In this document: one piece after another, positions 7,673-16,638 of the stretch
How positions within the stretch are numbered: position 1 is the first letter of the stretch
Layout: each line of letters begins with the position of its first letter
Source of the DNA: Kipferlia bialata
Lineage: Eukaryota; Fornicata
Direction of reading: 5' to 3'
Length of the DNA stretch: 20,805 nucleotides
NCBI GenBank assembly: GCA_003568945.1
Contig: BDIP01000086.1
Location: 11,509 to 32,313 of the forward strand
Program-made: the position numbers and the translations under genes
The notes under the pieces: generated by a model
What the model was told of the DNA's origin: nothing
What the model saw: only the letters and a program-made list of their open reading frames with translations
Database searches by the model: none

Positions 7673-8382
7673 CTAGTACATCTCTCTCAGCAGACACCCT
7701 GCCTCATCCAGGATGGCCTGGAACTCATCAGAGGTAGTGGCCTGGGGTGAGAGGCATATTCAGAGGGTCAGCAGGTAATGGGGGGAGGGGGAGAGTGTGT
7801 AGAGAGTATCCGCTGTTCACCTTTGTGAGGTAGACTGTCTCGTACACCTCCCCGTCTCTCTCCAGCTCCACATGGGCCTCAATGCTGGGGGGTGAGATGG
7901 ATAGATAAACATAATAGAGTGACAGAGGGAGAGGGGAAGAGACAACTGTTAACATGTATGAGTATATTCACACACACTGCACTCACCCGCTCCTGTGTGT
8001 TGTTGTGAGGTCGTACAGCTCCTGGGATGGGCCCCTGACAAAGGACTTGATGCCGGCCCATCCCTTGAAACGTCATCCTCCTGAGGGTGGGGGGGAGAGA
8101 AGAGACAAAGAGAGACAGAGAGATGAAGAGAGAGAGAGAGGGACATCCTAGCTACCTGGGACGAACAGGTATGCACTGGTGTCTGCCCCCTTTGTGCCAT
8201 AGTCTGCCCTCCTCATCCTGGGTAGGCCACAGGAGGCAAGGGTGGCCTGGGGGTAGAAGGCATATGCATAGAGGGGGGGGGAGAGAGAGAGAGAGGGAGA
8301 GAGGGAGAGACTACCCACATCCACTCACCATTGACAGCACCAGGAGCACCAGCAGCACTAGGCCGAGGTGGTGGTGCGGCAT
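7673..8382 (-). CDS. SelM/Sep15-family selenoprotein, copy 2
   Basis: Paralog of copy 1, 123 residues, same product type: a small thioredoxin-like selenoprotein sent to the secretory pathway. Exons in order: 8382-8329, 8246-8156, 8080-7987, 7884-7821, 7741-7673. The signal peptide MPHHHLGLVLLVLLVLSM fills the first exon. Exon 2 gives CGLPRMRRADYGTKGADTSA, then YLFVPG. Exon 3 begins with the Gly completion, Gly, TGA (8075-8073, residue 51), then RFKGWAGIKSFVRGPSQELY. Exon 4 has HVELERDGEVYETVYLTK and exon 5 TTSDEFQAILDEAGCLLREMY and TAG. Compared with copy 1 the signal peptide is on its own exon, so copy 1 lacks the first intron. As in copy 1, Pro replaces the Cys of CxxSec; a Cys remains near the C-terminus. 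SECIS lies 30 bases after the stop. Confidence 0.88.
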
Positions 8383-8822
8383 CTCTGAGATACTCCCTAG
8401 ACAAAGGTCAGTCCACTTAGACACTAAGAGGGGGAGGTGAGGAGGATGGCAGTCACCCTCCCCCTCTAACTGATGACCCCGTTGTACACCCTGGGCTGTG
8501 TCTACTGTGACATGGTCTCTCTCTACTGTGACACAGGGAGGGTGTACAGTGGGGGAGCGAATGGTGGTTTCCACACTTGTCAGACACCATGCAGGAAGAG
8601 GGGTCGTTGGGTACCCTATCCCTCAATGGCTCCTAACCGCATGACACATTCATACACATGACCAGGTGTCAGTTGTGTTAGAGTGTATTAGAATAATAGA
8701 GAAGACTAGTAGAGAAGAGCAGACAGTGTGAGCCAATGACACCGATATGTGACGTTTGAGCGTCCCAATCATCCCAAGGATTGCCACATCTCTCCTTCTC
8801 ATCCACCCATCCACCCCTTGCA
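8383..8822. other. Divergent intergenic region with a long hairpin
   Basis: 440 bases between the starts of selenoprotein copy 2 (leftward) and aminopeptidase N (rightward), so it should hold both promoters. No ORF worth calling. The inverted repeat at 8477-8554 is the only strong structure. Confidence 0.6.
8477..8554. repeat. Inverted repeat / hairpin
   Basis: Arms 8477-8492 and 8539-8554 pair over 16 positions (14 Watson-Crick, two G-T), including tgtacaccct/agggtgtaca exactly. After a 3/2 internal loop, ctgtgtc (8496-8502) pairs with gacacag (8530-8536). The loop is 27 bases. It starts 95 bases upstream of the copy-2 ATG, in its promoter or 5' UTR. Confidence 0.75.
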
Positions 8823-9259
8823 ATGACTGAACCCACCCCCAAGTACAGACTGGACTACACCCCTCCCACACACGATGTAGAGGTAGGGGTGTGTGTATAC
8901 TTAGGGTGGAGACGGAGTACTGCTCATATATAGTCAAGTCCTAAATATGTGTGTGATCTCCTTCTGACCCCCCAGTGTGTGTCTCTGTCATTTGTCATCA
9001 AGGACGGCACCACAAGAGTGACATCGGAGGCTGTATACGTCACAAGGGGAGAGGAGGTGGGTTAGGGGTCATCCTACACACATACTCACACTGGTCACAA
9101 CACACTCTCTCTCTCTGCTCATGCCCAGGCCACCCCCCTGTACCTCGATGGCGAGGCCCTGACCCTTGTGTCCATATCCATGGACGGTATACCCCTGGCA
9201 GAGGGGGAGGGATACACCCTGCAGGAGGAGGGGCTCACAGTGACACAGACAAGGGGCAG
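8823..9259 (+). CDS. Aminopeptidase N (PepN-like, M1 family), first three exons only
   Basis: N-terminal part of an M1 zinc aminopeptidase of the bacterial PepN / plant M1 type, which trims N-terminal residues from peptides. Exons: 8823-8882, 8976-9056, 9129-9259, phases consistent. MTEPTPKYRLDYTPPTHDVE followed by CVSLSFVIKDGTTRVTSEAV and LYLDGEALTLVSISMDGIPL follows the start of E. coli PepN (KYRHDYRAPDY, then LRLNGEDLKLVSVHI) in order and spacing. The third exon ends in phase 2 at a good donor. The next exon would give the rest of the N-terminal beta domain, but the sequence enters poly-C at about 9304. The GAMEN and HExxH catalytic motifs are absent from the window, so this is about 90 of an expected roughly 870 residues. 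What follows is an OTU protease, so the gene is cut. Confidence 0.85.
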
Positions 9260-9303
9260 GTGGTGTAGTGCTCTGGATATCAACATGTATCCCTCCCTGT
9301 ACA

Positions 9304-9385
9304 GCCACCCCCCCCCCCCCCCCCCCCACCCCCCCCCCCCCCCCCCCCCCACCCCCACCCCCACCCCCCCCCCCCCCCCCCCCCC
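9304..9385. repeat. Long poly-C block
   Basis: About 80 bases of C broken only by a few A. Aminopeptidase N stops just left of it and an OTU protease without its 5' exons begins right of it. Likely an assembly join or gap-filled homopolymer. Confidence 0.92.
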
Positions 9386-9595
9386 AAAGAGGAAAAGAAA
9401 ACGATGCCAAGTTCACCGGCCTTACAATGTGAAATGTATCCATAATCTCTAGCTTCATTTGGCATCTCTACTCTCGATTGTATGTTATCTCCTTAGGTAT
9501 TTGGACACAACTCTTGTACCTTTACAGTGCTGGTGCCAGTGGCCTCTATACCCACTCAGGCCTTGTTGTGTGGTTGATATTGCCTCTGACCCTAG

Positions 9596-10447
9596 GGGAT
9601 GGTCACTGTCTGTTCCGAGGCCTGGCAATGTCACTCAAGTCAACAGTCAGGGAGCTGAGAGAGGAGGTAGTATACACTGTTTAACATGAGTACTGTCGGT
9701 GAAGGGCTGCTGCCTGCTGGGACGTGTATTCATAGCTGAATTCTTTTCTATTTCGTGTTATTGTTCGACACTATCATTTGTATCGTGTAGAGTTTGTTTC
9801 TTATCCCAATGTAGTCTTAGGCCCTCTACTCAGCAGTCTCTTCTGACATCAGTGCTCTAGTGCTATTGAGTCTGACTTCTTACGCATGTACACAGGTGCT
9901 GACAGTGTCAGTCGTGTGTTCTTCCCAGGTCGCTATGCAGACTGCCTAATGCGTGGTTACAACACAGCCTCTGAGCCTGATTGGGTACCAAACATACACT
10001 GTATGGTGCATGAAGCCCAGAGGGAACTGCGTGCCGAGAATGTAGTATCAGACGCCTCGCTAGGTGGTGAGGAGGAGATAGGGTACCTGTCCCACCTCCA
10101 TGGCATCACCACCCACGTTGTGTCTCTGAGGCAGTGTCCCATAGAGGGGTGTACAGTCACGTCATCTGTGTACAGTGCCACACAGCAGCAGGTATGTACG
10201 GGATGTCACTTTGATCATGAGTATCTAGTGACTCTCACACAAGGATGTCGAGGACTACAAGAAGTACCCCAGCCATGCCTGTGTCCTTGTGCATTGGTCC
10301 CAGGGGGAGGACTGCCACTACGACATGGCCACTCTGAGAGGTAGAGTATCAATGACACCCAGGGAGGCAGCAGGGGTGGCAGAGTGGCTGCAGGGTGCAC
10401 TCATGACACAGACCGGGGGGTGGGCACAGGCACCGTGGGATCGGTGA
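9596..10447 (+). CDS. OTU-family cysteine protease (5' end missing)
   Basis: An ovarian-tumour (OTU) domain deubiquitinase. Visible exons: 9596-9666, 9929-10191, 10244-10447. The first holds the nucleophile motif GDGHCLFRGLAMSL with catalytic Asp and Cys. The second has LGGEEEIGYLSHLHGITTHV, matching the WGG-E-EL-ALA block of OTU folds. The third ends the fold with VLVHWSQGEDCHYDMATL, where the His of CHYD is the catalytic base, then about 35 more residues to TGA. The first exon ends in phase 0 at its best donor, but the second needs phase 1, so a small exon between 9667 and 9928 is missing from my model or the donor differs. Upstream exons should lie before 9596; the poly-C block may have removed them. 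Substrate linkage cannot be told. Confidence 0.8.
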
Positions 10448-10573
10448 GGTTGAGGAGTGAACTGAAATGAGGGAATATCAGAGTCATGCAATATAGCCTC
10501 TACACCCAACAAAAACCACCAACGTTGTATCTCTATTAATATGAAACAAATAACCGTATCAGGGCCCACCCCC

Positions 10574-13500
10574 TCAGTCACTCTCCTCCTCCTCCGACTC
10601 ATCCTCGTCTGTCTCGTAGGAGTACTCGCCGTCGTCACTGTCGGCCAACACAGCGTCGAGGAACCCTTGCACGGCAACCCCGAAGAGCTGGTCGCCCTCA
10701 GCGTCTGAGGATGAGAGCATCTCACTGAACTCCTGGATGCCGGCCTTGTCGCTGATGAGGTTGCAGTTGTACAGCTGCTGCAGCATGATGCAGAGGATCT
10801 GGCCAAAGACCGTGTTGGCCAGGGTGATGCCAGGGACGTAGAAGGGGTTGATGGCCTCGTCTGCGACTACTCCCTCTGCCCACTCCTGGAAGGCACACAG
10901 CATCTCGCACACCCACTCGCTGCGGGTGTCCTCCTCCTCGGCCTTGGCGTCCCCCACCTTGGACTCCCTGGGGGTCAGGGCAGGCAACCAGCAGGGGATG
11001 CAGGACGCACAGGCAGCCCCCACGAGCTGGGCCCTCTTCTGCAGGTCCCTGCCCATGGTGTGGTGCCCACCCTGCACCAACACATGACTAAGGACACCCA
11101 TCAACAGCACCCCGGCACTCTCCAGCACAGTCATGTTGTATGTGGTGCGCATGTTGGTGACGTCGCTGTCGAGGTGGGACAGTTGCAGAGCATCCGGCAT
11201 GCCCTTGCTGGACTCGCATATCTTGGCGGTCCACTCCAATAGGGTGGCCTTGAACTCATTGCGGTCAAGACTGAACCCTCCTGCGTTGCTAGACACCTGG
11301 GGCTCCAGAAGCGCAGTGCCCTCCTCGCTTGGCTTGTAGATGAAGCCGGGGAAGACGGGGATGCCGGAGGGGAGCGTCAGGGACTCGTACCTGGGGGTGT
11401 CAGTGTTACTCTCTTCACTCTCTCTATACAGCTGAATACACCCCCATACTACAGACACGTACCTAGGGTTCACTGCACAGCTTGTCTTGCCAGCCAGCCC
11501 ATGGATGACGCCAAACTTGTCGAGCTGGTCCTGGGCCTCCTTCCTCGCCTGTAGCACCTCAGGGCCCTGTGCCGCATCGTAGTCTGAGTCAGACTCCGTG
11601 TCATTGGGATCACCGAACGAGGGGGAGGGAGACACAGAGTGGGAGCCGGGGTCGGAGTCCTCTCTGAACCGGGAGTGCCTGTCTTCGCTCTGAGAAGGGG
11701 TGAAGGACGGAGAGCGAGTTCCCCTGAGGGTGAGAGAGAGGGCAGAGAGTTGATATATGTTGAGTGATGTGGATGTCCCCCACCTGAGAGGGGAGAATGC
11801 CCCTGGGTTGTGGAACGATGTGCCTGTGGACATAGGCAGCATGGACAGCTCGGTCTCAATGCGGCCAAGACACAATCCACTCAATGGGGTGCCAGGGGTC
11901 TGGGGGTGGACAGGGGGAGGAGGAGGTATATGTATACATATATATAAGTACTTGTAAAGAATACTGTAGTAATACCCCATACCCTTAGGACCACCGCCCC
12001 ACTCTTGACCGTAGTCCCTGCGGCCACAACTGCACCTCTGCTGACCCTGGGGTGAGGACACGGGAGTGGCACTTTGGAACGCAGTTGCCATACAAGAAAG
12101 GGGGTAATGCATGATGATTCAACACATAATGAGAATATACCACACTGTAAAACAACATGCCCACTCACTTTGCGCCCCTGCCCACAATGGCCTTGTCCAC
12201 CATGGCGTTCTGGCCCACCACACACCCCTCCAGTAGGATGGAGTCTCTGACCACGGCCCCTGCCTGCACCCTCACTCCGGCACCCACTGTAGACCTCAGC
12301 ACAGAGGCAGCGGGGTCGATGCATGCACCGGGGCCCACAATGGTGGGGCCGGCCACAACTGTCTCCTGGGTGAGGGGGGCCTTGCCCCTCTGCGACATGG
12401 CACCCAGCTGTCTGAGGAGACCCTTGCCGTGCTGGATGGGACACGCAGCGGCAGACACATACACTGAGGTTAGGGGGGGGGGGAGTAGAATGCAGAACAT
12501 CAATGCAAATGGAGTGATGAATCCTGACATGATATCCACGAATCTCTATACCTAGCTGGGATGCGACACTGTCCAGGGAGTAGTCAGTTGGGTCACCGTC
12601 CACAAAGAGAAGGTTCCTGGGGGTGGGAGGGGGGGGGGGCGATGAGTGTGAGTAGAGGTGCAGTCTCTGACACTAATGTCCATATCATACGTGTACGGTT
12701 GGTTCTGCAATACCTGTCTGGGGAGAAGGGGTAGAGATACCGCGAGAGCACTGCCTGGTTGACTGCGTGGTATGCCCTGAGGGTGTCGACAGGGAGGGCA
12801 TGCTCCACCTCGGACATGACGAAGGAGCACACCTGTCTGTTGTACACGGTGGCGTTGGTGAGCATGTTGGACACCAGAGCACGGGTGGTCTCCTGGTCAA
12901 AGGCCTCCTGCATGTAGTTGAGCCACCCCTGGCTGCATACATAGAGGTGTGTGTCCATGAGGTCCATGTGCACACCCACGCTCTCCCCCTTCCGCATGTC
13001 GTATGCAGGTACAGAGAGGGTGGGGCTGTCGAAGGCGTCGTCCCAGGCCAGCACCTCGCCAGTGGCCTCACTCCTCACAATGACAGCCGGGTCAGATAGA
13101 GACCTGGGTCAGGGGGAGAGAGGAAGGGAGAGGGGGAGAGGAAGAGAGAGGGGGAGAGGAAGAGAGAGGGGGAATGGTGGCATGGTTGGATCACTGTACC
13201 TCAGCTTGGAGGATGGCTTTGCTGGTGCCAGCACCAGGGTGATGAACAGGTCATCGAAGTGCTGGCAGGCCACACGGTGGTAGTCAACGACCTGGGGGGA
13301 GAGAGGAACCGAGACAGACAGAAAGGTGGAATCTAACAGCAGAGACACAGCAAACACAACTGAATATCCTAACCAAGTGATACATAGATCACAGCCACTG
13401 CTGAGTCACATATATCAATTGCAGATGGTGTATGTACCTTCTGCACATTGAGGTTGGTCAGAACAGGGCCATCGACCAGGAGGAAGTCACCCTCCAGCTT

Positions 13501-14097
13501 GTATCTGGGGTGAGGGAGGAAGGGAAGCACATACAAACACTGCATACCCCAGGAACCACATAGTGCATATCTATACCCCTCCACCGATAGTATCCCCTAC
13601 ACACCTGCTGTTAGCCAGGTGCTGCAGGGCCTGGGAGGTGCATGTGAGGGAGGGGGCCGAGATGAGGCGGAGGGTGACGTCGGGGTGTCTCTGCCTCAGA
13701 CCCACCATGCCGTAGATGTACTCGCTCAGACGGTCTGGGTGCTGGCTGGGGTGAGTGCCAAGGTGGATGGGCAGGTCAGACACACAGACTGCCTCACCTA
13801 GCAACGATGTAGATGGATGTGAACCCACACACAGCAAGCTGTGTAAGCACATACTCAATCAGGGGCACGTTAGCCACAGTCATCAGCATCTGGTGTCAGT
13901 TAGAGGTTACCCACTGGTGCGTGAACACACAACAGAGAGTGTGTGTGTGACTCATCGGGAGACAGAGGTGTCAGATGGTAGTGTGTATGACTCACCGGAG
14001 CAGTGTCAACTGTCAGAGGCTCTATGAACCCAGCATAGTCATCAGCTATCACCACCGCCTGGTGAAGAGGCGCGTCTCCACGACCGCCGACAGCCAT
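10574..14097 (-). CDS. EIF2B5: eIF2B subunit epsilon
   Basis: Catalytic subunit of eIF2B, the GDP/GTP exchange factor for eIF2 in translation initiation. Twelve exons in order: 14097-13996, 13889-13798, 13745-13605, 13504-13438, 13291-13200, 13103-12714, 12616-12552, 12463-12169, 12046-11983, 11899-11784, 11723-11463, 11390-10574. All phases join, giving 833 residues. Residues 1-300 are the nucleotidyltransferase-like domain (VVIADDYAGFIEPLTVDTAP, VANVPLIEYVL, FLLVDGPVLTNLNV). Residues about 345-435 are the left-handed beta helix, with hexad repeats such as VVAGPTIVGPGACIDPAASV. A Ser/Asp-rich linker follows, then the C-terminal HEAT-like W2 domain that does the exchange, ending in acidic DEDESEEEESD. 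It is longer than human epsilon (721), mostly through linkers. It is divergent with UTP6 (178 bases between starts) and converges with the OTU gene (126 bases). Confidence 0.93.
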
Positions 14098-14275
14098 GTT
14101 TCGATACACTCAAAAGGAAGCTGTGTTACGATGAATGAGGCTGCACCCCCTAGATCTAGGGTCAGAAAAACATACCTTCATGCCTATCTCGATACTCTCT
14201 GTGCAGAGTACACCGTATCTAGTACTCTCGACAGTATATACCCCCCCACCGAGTTCCTGTGACGACACCCAGCAG
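14098..14275. promoter_or_regulatory. Shared divergent promoter region
   Basis: 178 bases between the ATG of eIF2B-epsilon (leftward) and that of UTP6 (rightward). It must carry both start regions. No conserved motif was recognised. Confidence 0.5.
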
Positions 14276-15667
14276 ATGACGGAGCGGTCTCGGCTGAGGC
14301 TGGAGCAGATGCTCCCGGAGATTGACTCCTTTCGCCAGGCCAAGATCCTGACGCAGGAGGAAGCCACCCAGATGATCGAGAGGCGGCGGTTCCTGGAGGA
14401 GAGGCTGGATGACAGCGAGGGAGCCCCAGAGAAGTACTACATGGAGTATGCTGACCACTTCAGTGCATGCAACAAGCTGATCCGGAAACGTAAGCGGAAG
14501 ACCGGTACCAAGTGCCAGAAGGGAGACATTGGGCTGCGCAGTGCCACGCTGCACCTCTGGGCCAGGTGGGTACTGGCTGAGCCTATCATATACCGCACAG
14601 TCACACTGTGGGTGTCCATGGGATTGGTCTAGTGGCTATGGATATTGTGTCAATCCCACTCACTCTAGGTATGTTAGAGCCTTCAGGCACCGCCCCGAGG
14701 CATGGATGAAGTACTGCGACTACCTGTCGAGCCGCAACATGCACCACAAGCTGCAGCAGGTTGGTATGGTTGGCAGAAGGACTGTGTGAGATTGCGGTAC
14801 CGATGCGGTACCGGTACCGGTACCAACTCTAATTCTATAATATTGATTGATTGTCATACTATGAACACTTTTGGATAGGATGTGACCCATAACAGGTTGT
14901 GAATCGTTCGATAGGTCTCAACCATCCCCCCTCCCCACCTTTTCTATTTAGTATCATCCATTTTGGACTCCACTCTTCCTTCCTGCTCTCTCTCACCCAG
15001 ACCCTGGCCAAGGCCCTGGCTCTGCACCCCAGGGTCTCCACCCTGTGGCTCAGGGCAGCATCTACGGAGCTCAGGTACACCTATTATCTATATGTATTTA
15101 TATGTCCCCCCCCCTCATACCAGGCTGTCTGGTGAGGTGTCCCGTGCCCGGGGTGTGTTCCAGTCTGGGCTGAGGGTCAACCCCTCGGACCCCACCATTC
15201 TGCTGGGTGCCATCAAGTTGGAGCTGGACTTTGCAGACGGGATGAGACCCAGTCTGGAGGGACAGGGTGTGGACAACCCCTCCCTGCGCCTCATCGTGGA
15301 TGGAGGCCTGGCCCACATGGTGCTGAGCCATGGGCTGGGGGCCATGAGGGACCAGACAGAGGTCAGGGGGCTGATGGGTGGTCTCGTATCTGTGGCGGGT
15401 GAGTTCTCTGAGGTGCCCTTTGCCCAGACCGTGCTGTCTCAGGGGGAGGGCCTGGAGGCATGGCTGGTGGGCATGAGGCAGGGGAGACTGGCGGAGCTGG
15501 AGGCAGAGAGGCAGAGAGCCGCCAAGGAGAAGGCAGAGGAGAACGAGGAGGCATCCAGCACGGAAGAGGAGGAGGAGGAGGAGGAGGAGGAGGAGGGAGA
15601 TGATGGTGACAATCAGATGGAGGGAGAGGCCAGTGAGAGTAGTGGCAGTGACTCGGATACCGAGTGA
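14276..15667 (+). CDS. UTP6: UTP6, U3 snoRNP / SSU processome protein
   Basis: A nucleolar HAT-repeat protein of the SSU processome, needed for early 18S rRNA processing. Exons: 14276-14565, 14669-14759, 15001-15074, 15124-15667; phases agree, 332 residues. The N-terminus has the UTP6 domain layout: RLEQMLPEIDSFRQAKILTQ, EEATQMIERRRFLEERL, YYMEYADHFSACNKLIRKRK. HAT-like helices follow: RYVRAFRHRPEAWMKYCDYL, LAKALALHPRVSTLWLRAAS, and VSRARGVFQSGLRVNPSDPT. The tail is a Glu run and a Ser/Asp-rich end. Yeast and human UTP6 are longer (about 440 and 600), so this copy has few HAT repeats. The call rests on the N-terminal domain plus HAT pattern. Intron 2 (14760-15000) is long for this window and carries GGTACC repeats. 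Confidence 0.85.
14796..14824. repeat. Four ggtacc palindromes in a UTP6 intron
   Basis: Four copies of the palindrome ggtacc lie within 29 bases of intron 2, the last three at six-to-ten-base spacing. They could form small hairpins, but no function is evident. Confidence 0.7.
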
Positions 15668-16027
15668 TCATGCTACTTAGACGCCTCTGTCTATATATGT
15701 CGCCAGTACTGTATTGTGGCATTTCATACTTTAGTAAAAGAGAGTGGCTGTGTATATCCAATAATTACTTAGTGCTGTAATGGCCAACACATGATCAATT
15801 GAGTCTATTGTGGCTGACTTCCACAGCTGACTCGTCAAGTAGAAAACATCCACCTGTCATCCACCATGGGATCTGTGATGGCCCATCACTGATGGGTCTC
15901 TCAGCGACCAAGGTCCGAGTAGACGAAGACGGTTGGGTGAGGAAAGGGTAGTCACTCAAAGAACCCCCAGAACTCACTACAATCAGGCACTACCTCCTGG
16001 GTAGACCAGAGACAGGGCAAACACAAG
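15668..16027. other. Convergent intergenic region, no gene seen
   Basis: 360 bases between the stops of UTP6 and the small minus-strand gene. An agtaaa hexamer at 15731-15736, shortly after the UTP6 stop, resembles the AGTAAA polyadenylation signal of diplomonads, but other genes here do not clearly share it. Nothing else recognised. Confidence 0.45.
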
Positions 16028-16225
16028 TCACTTCCTCATCTGGTAGTAGTACTGGGCGCGCTGCATCATGATGGGCGGCAGTCCCCCTGGGGGCACGTTC
16101 TTAGTCCTGTTGTGCAGAGCCATGAGCTCAGGGTTGGACATCAGGAGGGCACGGCGGGCCTGGGGGGGACCCCCGATTTCTTGTGTCACCCAGCATGGGC
16201 CCTGGGCGGCTGCTGGATTGGGAGG
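16028..16225 (-). CDS. Small uncharacterised protein, last exon
   Basis: Not recognised. The exon from an acceptor cccaacag at 16226 is open for 65 codons to TGA. It begins PPNPAAAQGPCWVTQEIGG and ends in what looks like true coding: ARRALLMSNPELMALHNRTK, then NVPPGGLPPIMMQRAQYYYQ and MRK. Two upstream pieces on the same strand look like exons with strong donors: one ending at about 16380 with ATGAGTGCTCAG, and GACCATGATGG at about 16318-16328. Joined together they do not reach this exon in frame, so the 5' structure is unresolved and no start is given. The gene is divergent with CENP-C. The Pro-rich then helical C-terminus gives no functional hint. Confidence 0.5.
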   Translation of the reverse strand, partial: PPNPAAAQGPCWVTQEIGGPPQARRALLMSNPELMALHNRTKNVPPGGLPPIMMQRAQYYYQMRK

Positions 16226-16638
16226 CTGTTGGGTCAGGGATAGACATTAACGAAAGGAGACTTGTATGAATCACATGTATCAGGTTGGATATTGACCAAT
16301 ATGCGAAAATGTCTTACCCATCATGGTCCTACACACACAAACAGAGTAGTATGGATCACTTAAAATGACAAAACTTACCTGAGCACTCATGTGTTCCAGT
16401 TGTGTAGAGAGAGTGTCGTGAGAGCCAGGAGATATAGGGCTATACCACTGCCCCCTTTAGCCAGACCCCCAGACAAAAAGAACAATGCCAGTCTGAGGCA
16501 AGTTGGCTCCTTCATGAGACTCAGTGTACACACCTATATTGGACATTGCTTTGTGTACCAGCCCCGTCTGTGTCGGAGGGAGCCTAAAGGGTTTCGGTGC
16601 TCAGGAGAGGTTGAGTGGTTCCTGAGTCAGACACTGCA
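16226..16638. other. 5' region between the small gene and CENP-C
   Basis: Contains the two candidate upstream exons of the minus-strand small gene and, rightward, the presumed promoter and 5' UTR of CENP-C. No other gene was recognised. Confidence 0.5.

Noticed and set aside
6530-8075. TGA reassigned to a standard amino acid genome-wide
   Set aside because: OTU, eIF2B-epsilon, UTP6 and CENP-C all end naturally at TGA, and the only well-supported internal TGA codons are followed by SECIS elements.
8471-8560. Hairpin at 8477-8554 as a fourth SECIS
   Set aside because: ATGA and GA flank the stem, but the helix is 16 pairs without an unpaired AA or CC at the right distance, and it lies upstream of the genes, not in a 3' UTR.
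9304-9385. Poly-C block translated as a proline-rich domain of aminopeptidase N
   Set aside because: PepN has no such domain here, and the sequence after the block belongs to an unrelated OTU protease.
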